Part shown: piece after piece, positions 24,675 through 32,059 of the stretch
Layout: each line of letters opens with the position of its first letter
Numbering within the stretch: position 1 is the stretch's first letter
Assembly: GCA_944390935.1 (NCBI GenBank)
Contig: CALXRU010000010.1
Span: forward strand, 1-58,521
Length of the DNA: 58,521 nt
Direction of reading: 5' to 3'
DNA from: Acidaminococcaceae bacterium
Lineage (GTDB): Bacteria; Bacillota; Negativicutes; Acidaminococcales; Acidaminococcaceae
Position numbers and translations under genes: made by a program
Notes under the pieces: model-generated
Database searches by the model: none
Told to the model about the DNA's origin: nothing
Seen by the model: only the letters and a program-made list of their open reading frames with translations

Positions 24675-25430
24675 TTAATGTTTTAAATCAAATCTGATTG
24701 GTATTTCCCAATAGCAGCGTACTTTTTGCCCGGCTGAATTTTCCGCAGCCGTAAAACGCCAGCGGCGGCACGCATTAACAGCCGCATTATCCAGCGGCCT
24801 ACTGCCGGATGAACTTACTATGTTTATATCTTCCACACTGCCGTCACGCCCTATTAAAAGACGCAGGCGCACCGTGCCGGTAACATTGGTCAAGCGCTGC
24901 GTTTCCGGATAAACAGGGCTTACACTGCGCACAACGCGCGGCGGCACTGCCGGGTTAATGGCTATACCGTCGCCGCTACCGCTGCCCGTGCCTGTACCGT
25001 GGCCACTGCCATGCCCCCCACCGCTGCCACTACCACTTCCGGGTCCAGTGCCGCTGCCTTTGCCTGTTCCACGTCCGCTGCCTTTGCCGCCACCGGTCCC
25101 GGTATCATTTTTATCACCGCTGCCGGGCGCGGCTTTTTTCGCAACTGGCCTGTGTTCCACCGGCGCAGCAGTTTCAGTTTTAACAGCTGCATCTGCAATA
25201 GCATCCGGTTCAGCTTGCTGCGGTGCAGCCGCCTTCGGTTCTTCAACTTCAGCACCTGCCGTCCCGCTGCCACCGCCGCCTCCGCCGCCGGCGAATACGG
25301 TTATTTCCGTAAAGTCATCAGTAAAGCTGCGTGTTTGCAAAATACCGGTAACTGCCAGTACCAACACCAGCAAAACATGTGCCGCTAACGAACCGGCTAT
25401 GCTTATCTTCTTTCTGGCGTACTTTTTCAT
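24675..25430 (-). CDS. tonB: TonB energy transducer with a Gly-rich linker
   Basis: A 251-residue inner-membrane protein: cytoplasmic KKYARKKIS, one transmembrane helix with the conserved SLAAHVLLVLVLAV (residues 13-28, His18 at the TonB position), a spacer, then a C-terminal TonB domain (about residues 165-250) with SPVYPETQRLTNVTGTVRLRLLIGRDGSV and ACRRWRFTAA. The spacer is unusual: instead of Pro-Glu/Pro-Lys repeats it has a GS/GT/GH/GK repeat at about residues 103-155, encoded by a roughly 6-bp periodic tract (24960-25125). It overlaps exbD by 4 bp. It energises the receptor of this island. Confidence 0.9.
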   Translation of the reverse strand: MKKYARKKISIAGSLAAHVLLVLVLAVTGILQTRSFTDDFTEITVFAGGGGGGGSGTAGAEVEEPKAAAPQQAEPDAIADAAVKTETAAPVEHRPVAKKAAPGSGDKNDTGTGGGKGSGRGTGKGSGTGPGSGSGSGGGHGSGHGTGTGSGSGDGIAINPAVPPRVVRSVSPVYPETQRLTNVTGTVRLRLLIGRDGSVEDINIVSSSGSRPLDNAAVNACRRWRFTAAENSAGQKVRCYWEIPIRFDLKH

Positions 25431-25840
25431 TGCTTGGTACCGTTACCGGCTGCCAGCCCAAACCGGCTGATACCGGCGCCTTTCAGTTTGTCTACCAGTT
25501 CAATTACTCGTCCGTAATCAACATTTTCATCGGCGCGTATAACTGCCGCCAGATTTTCGTTCTGCTTTTTTTCAAGTGCAGCCTGCATTAAAAGGCTCTG
25601 CATATCCGTTTGCGCATCACCAAGATACAAGCTGCCGTCATCTTTAAGCGTTACTGCGAAGGTAGTTGTGGTATCCGTAGCCGCATTGGCTGCTACAGGC
25701 AACTTTACGGGTATAGTTTTCAGCTCAACCATATACATGGTAGACAGCATAAAAAATACCAGCAAAAAGAACATAATATCTATCATCGGTATAATCATCA
25801 GTTCCGGCTTGCCAAGGTCACGAGGGTCACGCAGTTTCAT
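25427..25840 (-). CDS. exbD: ExbD/TolR-type motor protein
   Basis: A 137-residue protein with one transmembrane helix carrying the essential aspartate (LMIIPMIDIMFFLLVFFML, Asp22-like position) and a periplasmic domain ending VDYGRVIELVDKLKGAGISRFGLAAG. Works with ExbB to turn proton flow into TonB movement. Overlaps both neighbours by 4 bp. Confidence 0.92.
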   Translation of the reverse strand: MKLRDPRDLGKPELMIIPMIDIMFFLLVFFMLSTMYMVELKTIPVKLPVAANAATDTTTTFAVTLKDDGSLYLGDAQTDMQSLLMQAALEKKQNENLAAVIRADENVDYGRVIELVDKLKGAGISRFGLAAGNGTKQ

Positions 25841-26454
25841 TGCAGTTCACCCCTTGTTTTGTGCTCCAGAAGCGCTGAAAAGCATTGTTCCATATTGGTA
25901 ATTATCCCTTCCATACGGTGCGCAAAATATGAATGTACGCACAGCGCCATAATTGCCACACACAACCCTGTTGCCGTTGCAATAAGCGCTTCGCCGATGC
26001 CTCCGGTAATCGCCATCGGTGCGCCAGCCTGCAAGTCAAAAATACTGAAAGAGTTAATCATACCGATAATGGTACCCAAAAGCCCCAGCAGCGGTGCCAT
26101 AGTAACTATAATACTTAAATAGTTAAGGTTGCTGCGCAGTTTGGCAATGGCAATGCTGCTTTTGGTTTCAAGATACGCACGGCACTGGCTGCAGCAGCAA
26201 AAACTTCCCGCTTCCGCCACAATCTGAGCGCAGTGCCCCTTGCAGCACGAAGCAAGTTTGCCAGCATCGGCATCTTTTTGTTCAGCCAGCAGATTGCAAT
26301 AACTATCGGCAAACGCATCGCCTGAATCGACTTCTTTGTAATACAGCCAGCGCTCAATTGCTATGCTGACAACAATTACCGAACATAACAAAAGCGGCCA
26401 CATTACAAAACCGCCCTTCAAAAAATATTCAATTACCGTACTTACTGCTTCCAT
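25837..26454 (-). CDS. exbB: ExbB/TolQ-type motor protein with a cysteine-rich loop
   Basis: A 205-residue MotA/TolQ/ExbB protein. I start at the ATG at 26454 with AAGGAGG five bases upstream. Helix 1 is GGFVMWPLLLCSVIVVSIAIERW; helices 2 and 3 (residues about 110-135 and 150-175) contain the conserved APLLGLLGTIIGMI and GGIGEALIATATGLCVAI. The cytoplasmic loop holds eight cysteines in 39 residues (53, 70, 71, 75, 86, 87, 88, 91; CCKGHC and FCCCSQC), which I do not know from classical ExbB. They could bind a metal or Fe-S cluster. First gene of the nine-gene island operon. Confidence 0.9.
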   Translation of the reverse strand: MEAVSTVIEYFLKGGFVMWPLLLCSVIVVSIAIERWLYYKEVDSGDAFADSYCNLLAEQKDADAGKLASCCKGHCAQIVAEAGSFCCCSQCRAYLETKSSIAIAKLRSNLNYLSIIVTMAPLLGLLGTIIGMINSFSIFDLQAGAPMAITGGIGEALIATATGLCVAIMALCVHSYFAHRMEGIITNMEQCFSALLEHKTRGELQ

Positions 26455-26479
26455 TTTTGCCTCCTTGAACAAATCCGAT

Positions 26480-26531
26480 AAAATAAAATTAAAAGCCGAT
26501 TTTAGTTAGTTGTCGCTAACTTTAATCGGCT
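26480..26531 (-). promoter_or_regulatory. Operator A inside an 18-bp inverted repeat (terminator-like)
   Basis: AGTTAG-TTGTCG-CTAACT (26504-26521) is the island operator; it is embedded in a longer repeat whose outer arms are AAAGCCGAT (26492-26500) and ATCGGCTTT (26525-26533), giving 18-bp arms with two mismatches. On the minus strand it is followed by TTTTAATTTTATTTT, so it can also act as the terminator of the exporter gene. It covers the expected transcription start of exbB. Confidence 0.65.
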
Positions 26532-26533
26532 TT

Positions 26534-26562
26534 AGTTTCTCATATTTTCACAAATTTGTCAA
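26534..26562 (-). promoter_or_regulatory. Promoter of the exbB-to-nifN-like operon
   Basis: TTGACA-N17-GAAACT on the minus strand: a perfect -35 and a 3/6 -10. Operator B lies just upstream of the -35 and operator A just downstream of the -10, which suits tight repression by a looping or cooperative dimer. Confidence 0.6.
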
Positions 26563-26565
26563 CAA

Positions 26566-26587
26566 AAAGTTAGCAATAACTAACTTT
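26566..26587 (-). promoter_or_regulatory. Operator B of the island regulon
   Basis: AAAGTTAG-CAATAA-CTAACTTT, a perfect palindrome with 8-bp arms; the best copy of the GTTAG-N6-CTAAC operator. It lies between the stop codon of the exporter gene and the exbB promoter. Confidence 0.75.
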
Positions 26588-26593
26588 CGGAGT

Positions 26594-28300
26594 TTATTTA
26601 GCATTATAAAGATTGTAATAAACGCCTTTTTTAGCTAACAGTTCAGTATGCGTGCCAGTTTCTTTAACGCAGCCGCTTTCCAGCACTACTATCTTATCGG
26701 CGTTCTGCACGGTAGTCAGCCTGTGGGCAATAACAATTGTCGTCCTACCTTCCGCCAGTTTTTCCAATGCGCTTTGTATCTGCTTTTCGGTCTTGTTGTC
26801 AAGCGCCGACGTAGCTTCATCCAGCACAACAATGGGCGGATTTTTTAAAAATACCCTGGCTATGGCAATACGCTGCTTTTGTCCGCCGGATAATTTAACG
26901 CCGCGTTCGCCGATTTCAGTATCGTATTTTTGTGGCAGCTTTTCTATAAATTCATCCGCTGAAGCGGCCCGTGCCGCCAGCTTAACCTGCTGCAACGATG
27001 CCTCTTTATCACCATAAGCAATGTTATAGCTTACAGATTCCGAAAATAAAAACACATCCTGCTGCACCAGCCCTATCTGCCTGCGCAACGCAGATTGCTT
27101 AAACTGCCTGATATCCGTACCATCCAGTAAAATGCGCCCGCTGTCCGGCTCGTAAAAGCGAAGCAGCAGGTTGGTAATGGTTGTTTTGCCTGCACCGGTA
27201 GCGCCAACAAATGCTACTGTCTGCCCGACTTTTATTGTAAGGCTTAAATTTTTTAGCACCGGCAATTGGCCGTTATAGCCAAAACTTACGTTATCAAAAA
27301 CAATATCACCTTTGATGCCGCTGCACTCCAAAGCATCCGGGCTGTCTGCAAAATCAGGCTGCTGCTGCATCAACTCGTGCACGCGGTTATATCCGGCCAT
27401 GCCGCGCTGATAAATTTCGGTAAAAGCAGTAAGCCGCAAAAGCGGCTTCATAAACAGCCCGATATACAAAAAGAAAGCTACAAAATCACTGAGCTGTAAT
27501 TGACCAGAAGTAACCAGTGCACCGCCTACGCACATCACCACAAGGTTGGTAAAATTTGTAAAAAAGCCCATACTGCCCATAAAATGCGCCAGTATTTTAA
27601 AAGACTGCTTGCGCGCTGCCAGATAATTATCACTGGCTTTATCAAAAGCCTGCAATTCTTTATCTTCCACGGCAAAGGCTTTGGTTAAGCGCACACCCGA
27701 AAGGCTTTCTTCGACTTTAGCCGTAACATCGCCGGATTTTACACGAAAATTTTTAAAAGACTGCTTCATTTTATAGTTAATGTAAATGGTATGCACCGTT
27801 TTAACAATAAGCAGAAAGGTTATTAATAGCCCCAGCCGCCAGTTCATCCAGAATAAAATGACTATCGTGCCAAACATACTGAACAGGCACACTATAATGT
27901 CATTCGGCGCGCGAAACGCCAGCTCACTGACTTCTGCAACATCGCCGGTAAGGCGCGCCAGAAGCTGCCCGGTTTTAGCGTTGTCAAAAAAACGGAAGGT
28001 CATACTTTGCAAATGCACAAACAAATCGCGCCGCATAGCGTTTTCTATCTGCGTGCCCATTACATGCCCATAATACTGCAAAACAAAATTCATGCCGTAA
28101 TTTACTAAATACAATGCAAGCAGAATACCTGACCACAATAACAGCAAATTGAAATCCTTCTGCGGTATTGCGTCATCAAGTATCTGCCTAACAATAAGCG
28201 GGAACAAAAGTTCCATGCCTGCCGTAAAAAATGAGCCGCCAATAATAAATGCCAATAACATTTTATGTGGACGGTAATATTTCAAAAAGTCTTTTAACAT
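26594..28300 (-). CDS. MsbA-like ABC exporter (fused membrane and ATPase domains)
   Basis: A 568-residue half-transporter: six helices (residues 1-310), then an ATPase with Walker A GATGAGKTT, Q-loop LVQQDVFLF, signature LSGGQKQRIAIARVFL, Walker B IVVLDEATSALD and switch IAHRLTT. I start at the ATG at 28300, with AGGAG six bases upstream; the frame extends to 28342 but that part overlaps the operator and promoter. It is preceded by the same operator as the uptake operon, so it is probably co-regulated. It might expel haem, porphyrin or a breakdown product; a lipid or drug exporter is the alternative. Confidence 0.88.
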   Translation of the reverse strand: MLKDFLKYYRPHKMLLAFIIGGSFFTAGMELLFPLIVRQILDDAIPQKDFNLLLLWSGILLALYLVNYGMNFVLQYYGHVMGTQIENAMRRDLFVHLQSMTFRFFDNAKTGQLLARLTGDVAEVSELAFRAPNDIIVCLFSMFGTIVILFWMNWRLGLLITFLLIVKTVHTIYINYKMKQSFKNFRVKSGDVTAKVEESLSGVRLTKAFAVEDKELQAFDKASDNYLAARKQSFKILAHFMGSMGFFTNFTNLVVMCVGGALVTSGQLQLSDFVAFFLYIGLFMKPLLRLTAFTEIYQRGMAGYNRVHELMQQQPDFADSPDALECSGIKGDIVFDNVSFGYNGQLPVLKNLSLTIKVGQTVAFVGATGAGKTTITNLLLRFYEPDSGRILLDGTDIRQFKQSALRRQIGLVQQDVFLFSESVSYNIAYGDKEASLQQVKLAARAASADEFIEKLPQKYDTEIGERGVKLSGGQKQRIAIARVFLKNPPIVVLDEATSALDNKTEKQIQSALEKLAEGRTTIVIAHRLTTVQNADKIVVLESGCVKETGTHTELLAKKGVYYNLYNAK

Positions 28301-28309
28301 ATATACTCC

Positions 28310-28333
28310 TTTAGTTAGCTTTCGCTTACTAAA
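28310..28333 (-). promoter_or_regulatory. Island operator upstream of the exporter gene
   Basis: TTTAGTTAG-CTTTCG-CTTACTAAA, a 9-bp-arm inverted repeat with one mismatch, sharing the spacing and core of the other island operators. It starts at the -10 box and ends before the ribosome site. Confidence 0.7.
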
Positions 28334-28359
28334 ATACAGCATTTTTCATATTTTGGCAA
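28331..28359 (-). promoter_or_regulatory. Promoter of the exporter gene
   Basis: TTGCCA-N17-TATTTT on the minus strand; the -10 overlaps the end of the operator, the classic geometry for repression. Confidence 0.6.
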
Positions 28360-28390
28360 GTACAATTTTAAAATACACGTAATAACACTC

Positions 28391-28425
28391 AAAAAATCAA
28401 GGGCACAGCTTAATGCCATGCCCTT
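28391..28425 (-). terminator. Terminator after the DUF1847 gene
   Basis: AAGGGCA / TGCCCTT stem with a 13-base inner region, followed on the minus strand by GATTTTTT. It isolates the exporter gene from the DUF1847 gene. Confidence 0.7.
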
Positions 28426-28441
28426 ACGTTAATTATTTTAT

Positions 28442-29038
28442 TCACACCGTTCCATCCTCTAAAATACCGAGTTTGCGCCGCCAATAGCGGGAGTAAACCG
28501 CACCGGCGGGATTGTTTGCCAGCACGCGGTCTTTGGTGATGATGCTTGACACAGGCGCTTTGCTTGCCATGGTAAACAGCATGTCATGACCAACGCACAA
28601 ACCGACGATGAAATTCAGTTCCGTACCGGCGTCGTTTAAAATGCGCGCCTGCGTTTTAGGGTTGCACATTGCTTCGCGCTGCCCCGGTTTAATTTTTTCC
28701 AGTTCCAGCAGGTCTTTATCAACAGAGCAAACCTTGCAGCAGACGGATTCCACCGCAAAGCCCTGATTTTTAAAATACTGCGCGCAAAAATGCGCTTCGT
28801 TGGCAAGGCCGATGCAAAAGGCAATGCCGATTTTCTTCACGCCGAGTTCTTTAGCAAAAAAGGCGCTCTCCTCAAGGCGCGTCATCTTCATGTAGTTGCG
28901 GCTTTCGGTCGCCGACGACGCGCGCATCATTCTGCGGTCGTCCTCCGAATAAAATTCACACACCTCGTCATGCGTAAAGCGCGTGCAGTTCTGTCCCTCC
29001 GTGTAGCATTTGTGATGCGGGCAAAAAGCACAATTCAT
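28442..29038 (-). CDS. DUF1847 cysteine-rich protein
   Basis: A 198-residue cytoplasmic protein matching DUF1847. It opens with a metal-binding type cysteine set (NCAFCPHHKCYTEGQNC, residues 2-18) and has further paired cysteines (VCCKVCSVDK) and a C-terminal half with GLCVGHDMLFTMASKAPVSSIITKDR. Members occur in anaerobes; function unknown. It is monocistronic here, between the haem/tetrapyrrole island and the divergent hem operon, but nothing else links it to either. Confidence 0.8.
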   Translation of the reverse strand: MNCAFCPHHKCYTEGQNCTRFTHDEVCEFYSEDDRRMMRASSATESRNYMKMTRLEESAFFAKELGVKKIGIAFCIGLANEAHFCAQYFKNQGFAVESVCCKVCSVDKDLLELEKIKPGQREAMCNPKTQARILNDAGTELNFIVGLCVGHDMLFTMASKAPVSSIITKDRVLANNPAGAVYSRYWRRKLGILEDGTV

Positions 29039-29234
29039 AGCAAATCCCTCCTCTGCTGCCTGCGCTTTTAGTATTCGCCGCGCCCGCGTTAAATCCCTTT
29101 TATCTTAAATAATACTTTTTCACGCATTTTTGTAGGTCTGCAACAGCTTTTTAACTGGAAATACTTCCTATTTTGTGGTATCATTGTAGTTGTATCTTTA
29201 TGTAATTTTTTATGTCAGTATAAGGCAGGTTATT

Positions 29235-29879
29235 ATGGAAGAAAACCTTTTCCGTTATTCCGCAATGCTAAATTTAAACGGCAAACGCTGCGCCGTTATC
29301 GGCGGCGGCAAGGTGGCTTTGCGCAAAACGCGCACACTTGTAGCTGCCAGTGCAAATGTAACCGTTATTGCGCCTGCGGCGGATGAAAACTTAACCGCAC
29401 TTGCGGCGGACGGTAAAATTAAACTTGTGCTGCGCGGCTATGAAAGCGGCGACGTAAACGATTGCTTTTTGGTTGTTGCCGCAACCGACAGCGCCGCACT
29501 AAACCGCCAAATTGCAGCGGAATCGCCCTGCCTTGTAAATGTTGTGACCGAACCGGAGCTTGGCAATGTCAGCGTACCGGCGCAAAGCACGAGCGGCAGA
29601 TTGAGCTTTACCGCTTTTGGTGGCGGGCTGCCCGCTTACACGGCGCTGTTAGCGCGCGACATTGCCAGAACTTACGGCGATGATTTTGCCGAGTTTGCGG
29701 ACTTTCTGCATGAAGCACGCACACGCTTGCAGCAGCTTGACCTGACGCCGAAAGAGCGCACCGCCTTCTGGCGCAAGCAACTGACAGAAGAAGCTATCGG
29801 CCTTTTGCACGAGGGCCGCTTAAATACATTAAAGGAGCGCATTAACAATGCAATTGATAGTTTTAGGACTGAACCATAA
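29235..29879 (+). CDS. Precorrin-2 dehydrogenase/ferrochelatase-type (CysG N-terminal-like)
   Basis: A 214-residue protein with the Rossmann motif CAVIGGGKVALRKTRTL (about residues 18-34), DCFLVVAATDSAALN and NVVTEPELGNVSVPA, as in the SirC/Met8/CysG-N family that oxidises precorrin-2 to sirohydrochlorin with NAD. The ATG at 29235 has AGGCAGG upstream; an upstream extension to 29190 is not supported. First gene of the hem operon, overlapping hemA by 32 bp. Its presence points the pathway to sirohaem or cobalamin. Confidence 0.87.
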   Translation: MEENLFRYSAMLNLNGKRCAVIGGGKVALRKTRTLVAASANVTVIAPAADENLTALAADGKIKLVLRGYESGDVNDCFLVVAATDSAALNRQIAAESPCLVNVVTEPELGNVSVPAQSTSGRLSFTAFGGGLPAYTALLARDIARTYGDDFAEFADFLHEARTRLQQLDLTPKERTAFWRKQLTEEAIGLLHEGRLNTLKERINNAIDSFRTEP

Positions 29880-31155
29880 AACAGCGCCGGTTGAAGTGCG
29901 CGAGGGCTTTAACTTCAGCGCCGACCGCATTGCCCGCATTCTGCGCCGCCTGCGCAATTATGACAACCTCGACGAAGCAGTGCTGCTTTCCACCTGCAAC
30001 CGCACCGAGTTTTACATGGTGCTGGAAGAACCCGTAAGCGGCATGAAGTTCATCCAGACGCTGGTTAAGCATCTGGCGGGCGACGGTTACAAAACAGAAT
30101 ACTTTTACAACTTAAGCGGCGTCAACTGCGTGCGCCATCTGTTTAAAGTGGCTTCCAGCCTCGATTCGCTGGTTATCGGCGAAGGGCAGATTTTAAGCCA
30201 GATTAAAAACGCTTACCAGATTGCCCGCGAAAACTCCATGACGGGCACGATTTTTAATACCATTTTCAACCGCGCCATTGCCACCGGCAAGCGTGTGCGC
30301 ACAGAAACCAAAATTGCGTACAGCTCGGTATCGGTATCCAGCGCCGCCGTTGATTTAGCGATGGATGTGCTGGGCAGCATCGAAGACGCCAATATTTTAG
30401 TGCTGGGCGCAGGCCGCATGAGCGAGCTGACCGCACGCCACCTGATTGACAAGGGCGCGAAGACGATTTTCGTCAGCAACCGCAACTACGACCACGCCAA
30501 AGAGCTGGCCGACAAGTTTAACGGCACGGCGATTGCCTACAATAAATATCTGGAACAGGCCGAAACTTCGGACATCATCATTACCAGCACCGGCGCGCCG
30601 CATTACGTTATCCGCGAGCGCGACATGCGCGAAGTAACGGCAAAACGCAGCGGCAGGCCGCTGATTTTGATTGATATCGCGGTGCCGCGCGACGTTGAAC
30701 CGAGCGTTGCCGACCTGCCGGGCATTACACTGTACAATATCGACGACCTGGAAGGCGTTGTTGACACCAACAAGCACTTCCGTACGCACGAGGCGCAGAT
30801 GGCAGAGGCGATTATTGAAGAAGAAATTGCCGAGCTGAAGGAGCGCCTGCGTTACCTGACGATGCGCCCGGTAATGGTGCAGCTGCACGAAAAAATGAAC
30901 TTTCTGCGCGAAAAGGTGCTGAAACGCGCCTTTGCCAAAATGCCGGAGCTGAACGAGCACGAACGCCGCATTATCGACATTATGACGCAGCGCCTTGAAC
31001 ATAAATTCCTGCGTGAGCCGATGACGGCAATGAACGCCGCTGCCGGTACGCCGGACGAGGAGCGCCTGCGCAAAATGATTTGCGAGCTGTTTTTGCTGAA
31101 CGATAAAGGAGAGGACTACATCGGCGATGAAAACAAATTTGATTATTGGGACTAG
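29848..31155 (+). CDS. hemA: Glutamyl-tRNA reductase
   Basis: A 435-residue HemA. The catalytic cysteine lies in LLSTCNRTEFY (about residue 50), followed by GEGQILSQIKNAY and the NADPH domain ILVLGAGRMSELTARHLIDKG; the C-terminal dimerisation helices are present (LEHKFLREPMTAM). It reduces glutamyl-tRNA to glutamate-1-semialdehyde, the entry to tetrapyrroles by the C5 route. Overlaps the previous gene by 32 bp and the next by 29 bp, so expression is tightly coupled. Confidence 0.96.
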   Translation: MQLIVLGLNHKTAPVEVREGFNFSADRIARILRRLRNYDNLDEAVLLSTCNRTEFYMVLEEPVSGMKFIQTLVKHLAGDGYKTEYFYNLSGVNCVRHLFKVASSLDSLVIGEGQILSQIKNAYQIARENSMTGTIFNTIFNRAIATGKRVRTETKIAYSSVSVSSAAVDLAMDVLGSIEDANILVLGAGRMSELTARHLIDKGAKTIFVSNRNYDHAKELADKFNGTAIAYNKYLEQAETSDIIITSTGAPHYVIRERDMREVTAKRSGRPLILIDIAVPRDVEPSVADLPGITLYNIDDLEGVVDTNKHFRTHEAQMAEAIIEEEIAELKERLRYLTMRPVMVQLHEKMNFLREKVLKRAFAKMPELNEHERRIIDIMTQRLEHKFLREPMTAMNAAAGTPDEERLRKMICELFLLNDKGEDYIGDENKFDYWD

Positions 31156-32047
31156 GCAGAGCCTTTTAGCCCTGTGGCAGAGCAATTACATTGCCGGACG
31201 CCTGCGCGAGGAATATCCCGGCTGCGAGGTAACGCTGAAAAAAATCGTTACCAAAGGCGACCGCATTTTAGATGTGCCGCTGGCGAAAATCGGCGATAAA
31301 GGCCTGTTTACCAAAGAAATAGAACTGGAGCTTTTGGACGGCACAATTGATTTGGCCGTACACAGCTTAAAGGACATGCCCACCGTACTTCCGCAGGGGC
31401 TGTGCCTTACGGCGATTACCGAGCGCGCCAACGCCGGCGACGCTTTTGTAAGCAACAAATATAACAGCATCGAAGAAATGCCGGAAGGCAGCGTGCTGGG
31501 CACCAGTAGCCTTCGCCGCCGTGCGCAGTTTTTGGCAAAACGCCCGGATTTAAAAATTGTTGACCTGCGCGGCAATGTCGATACCCGCCTGAAAAAACTG
31601 GACGAAGGGCAGATGGATGCCATTATTCTGGCAGCAGCCGGGCTGACCCGCCTTGGACACGAAGACAGAATCAAACAAATCATCCCGCAGGATTACTGCC
31701 TGCCCGCTGTCGGACAGGGCGCGCTTGCCATTGAATGCCGCAGCGATAATTTTCAGGTCCGCCAGATGCTGGACTTTTTAAACGACACGCCCACCAAACA
31801 GGCCACCGATGCCGAACGTGCCTTTTTGGGGCTTTTAGAAGGCGGCTGTCAGGTGCCTATCGGCGTACACGCCGAAGTTAAGGACGGCCATTTAAACATG
31901 ACGGCTGTAATTGCTTCGCTGGACGGCAGCACGCTGCTGCGCGATACGGCAGAAGGCGAAGCAAAAGACGCTATAGCTATCGGCCGTGCTTTGGGACAAA
32001 AAATGCTTGATAACGGCGGTAAGGAAATTCTTGCCGCTATCCTGTAA
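31127..32047 (+). CDS. hemC: Hydroxymethylbilane synthase (porphobilinogen deaminase)
   Basis: A 306-residue HemC: IIGTRQSLLALWQ at the start, AVHSLKDMPT with the catalytic aspartate region, GTSSLRRRAQFL and the dipyrromethane-cofactor cysteine in EGGCQVPIGVHA (about residue 240). It joins four porphobilinogens. The ATG at 31127 lies inside the end of hemA; AAGGAG lies about 15 bases upstream. Confidence 0.96.
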   Translation: MKTNLIIGTRQSLLALWQSNYIAGRLREEYPGCEVTLKKIVTKGDRILDVPLAKIGDKGLFTKEIELELLDGTIDLAVHSLKDMPTVLPQGLCLTAITERANAGDAFVSNKYNSIEEMPEGSVLGTSSLRRRAQFLAKRPDLKIVDLRGNVDTRLKKLDEGQMDAIILAAAGLTRLGHEDRIKQIIPQDYCLPAVGQGALAIECRSDNFQVRQMLDFLNDTPTKQATDAERAFLGLLEGGCQVPIGVHAEVKDGHLNMTAVIASLDGSTLLRDTAEGEAKDAIAIGRALGQKMLDNGGKEILAAIL

Positions 32048-32059
32048 GGAGAGGAATAT

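Noticed and set aside
24960..25125. Short tandem repeat that might be a CRISPR or intergenic repeat
   Set aside because: It is in frame within tonB and encodes the glycine-rich spacer; units are degenerate 6-mers, with no spacers.
28301..28342. Upstream start of the exporter at 28342
   Set aside because: The extra 14 codons overlap the operator and -10 box; the ATG at 28300 has an AGGAG site at the right distance and gives the usual N-terminus.
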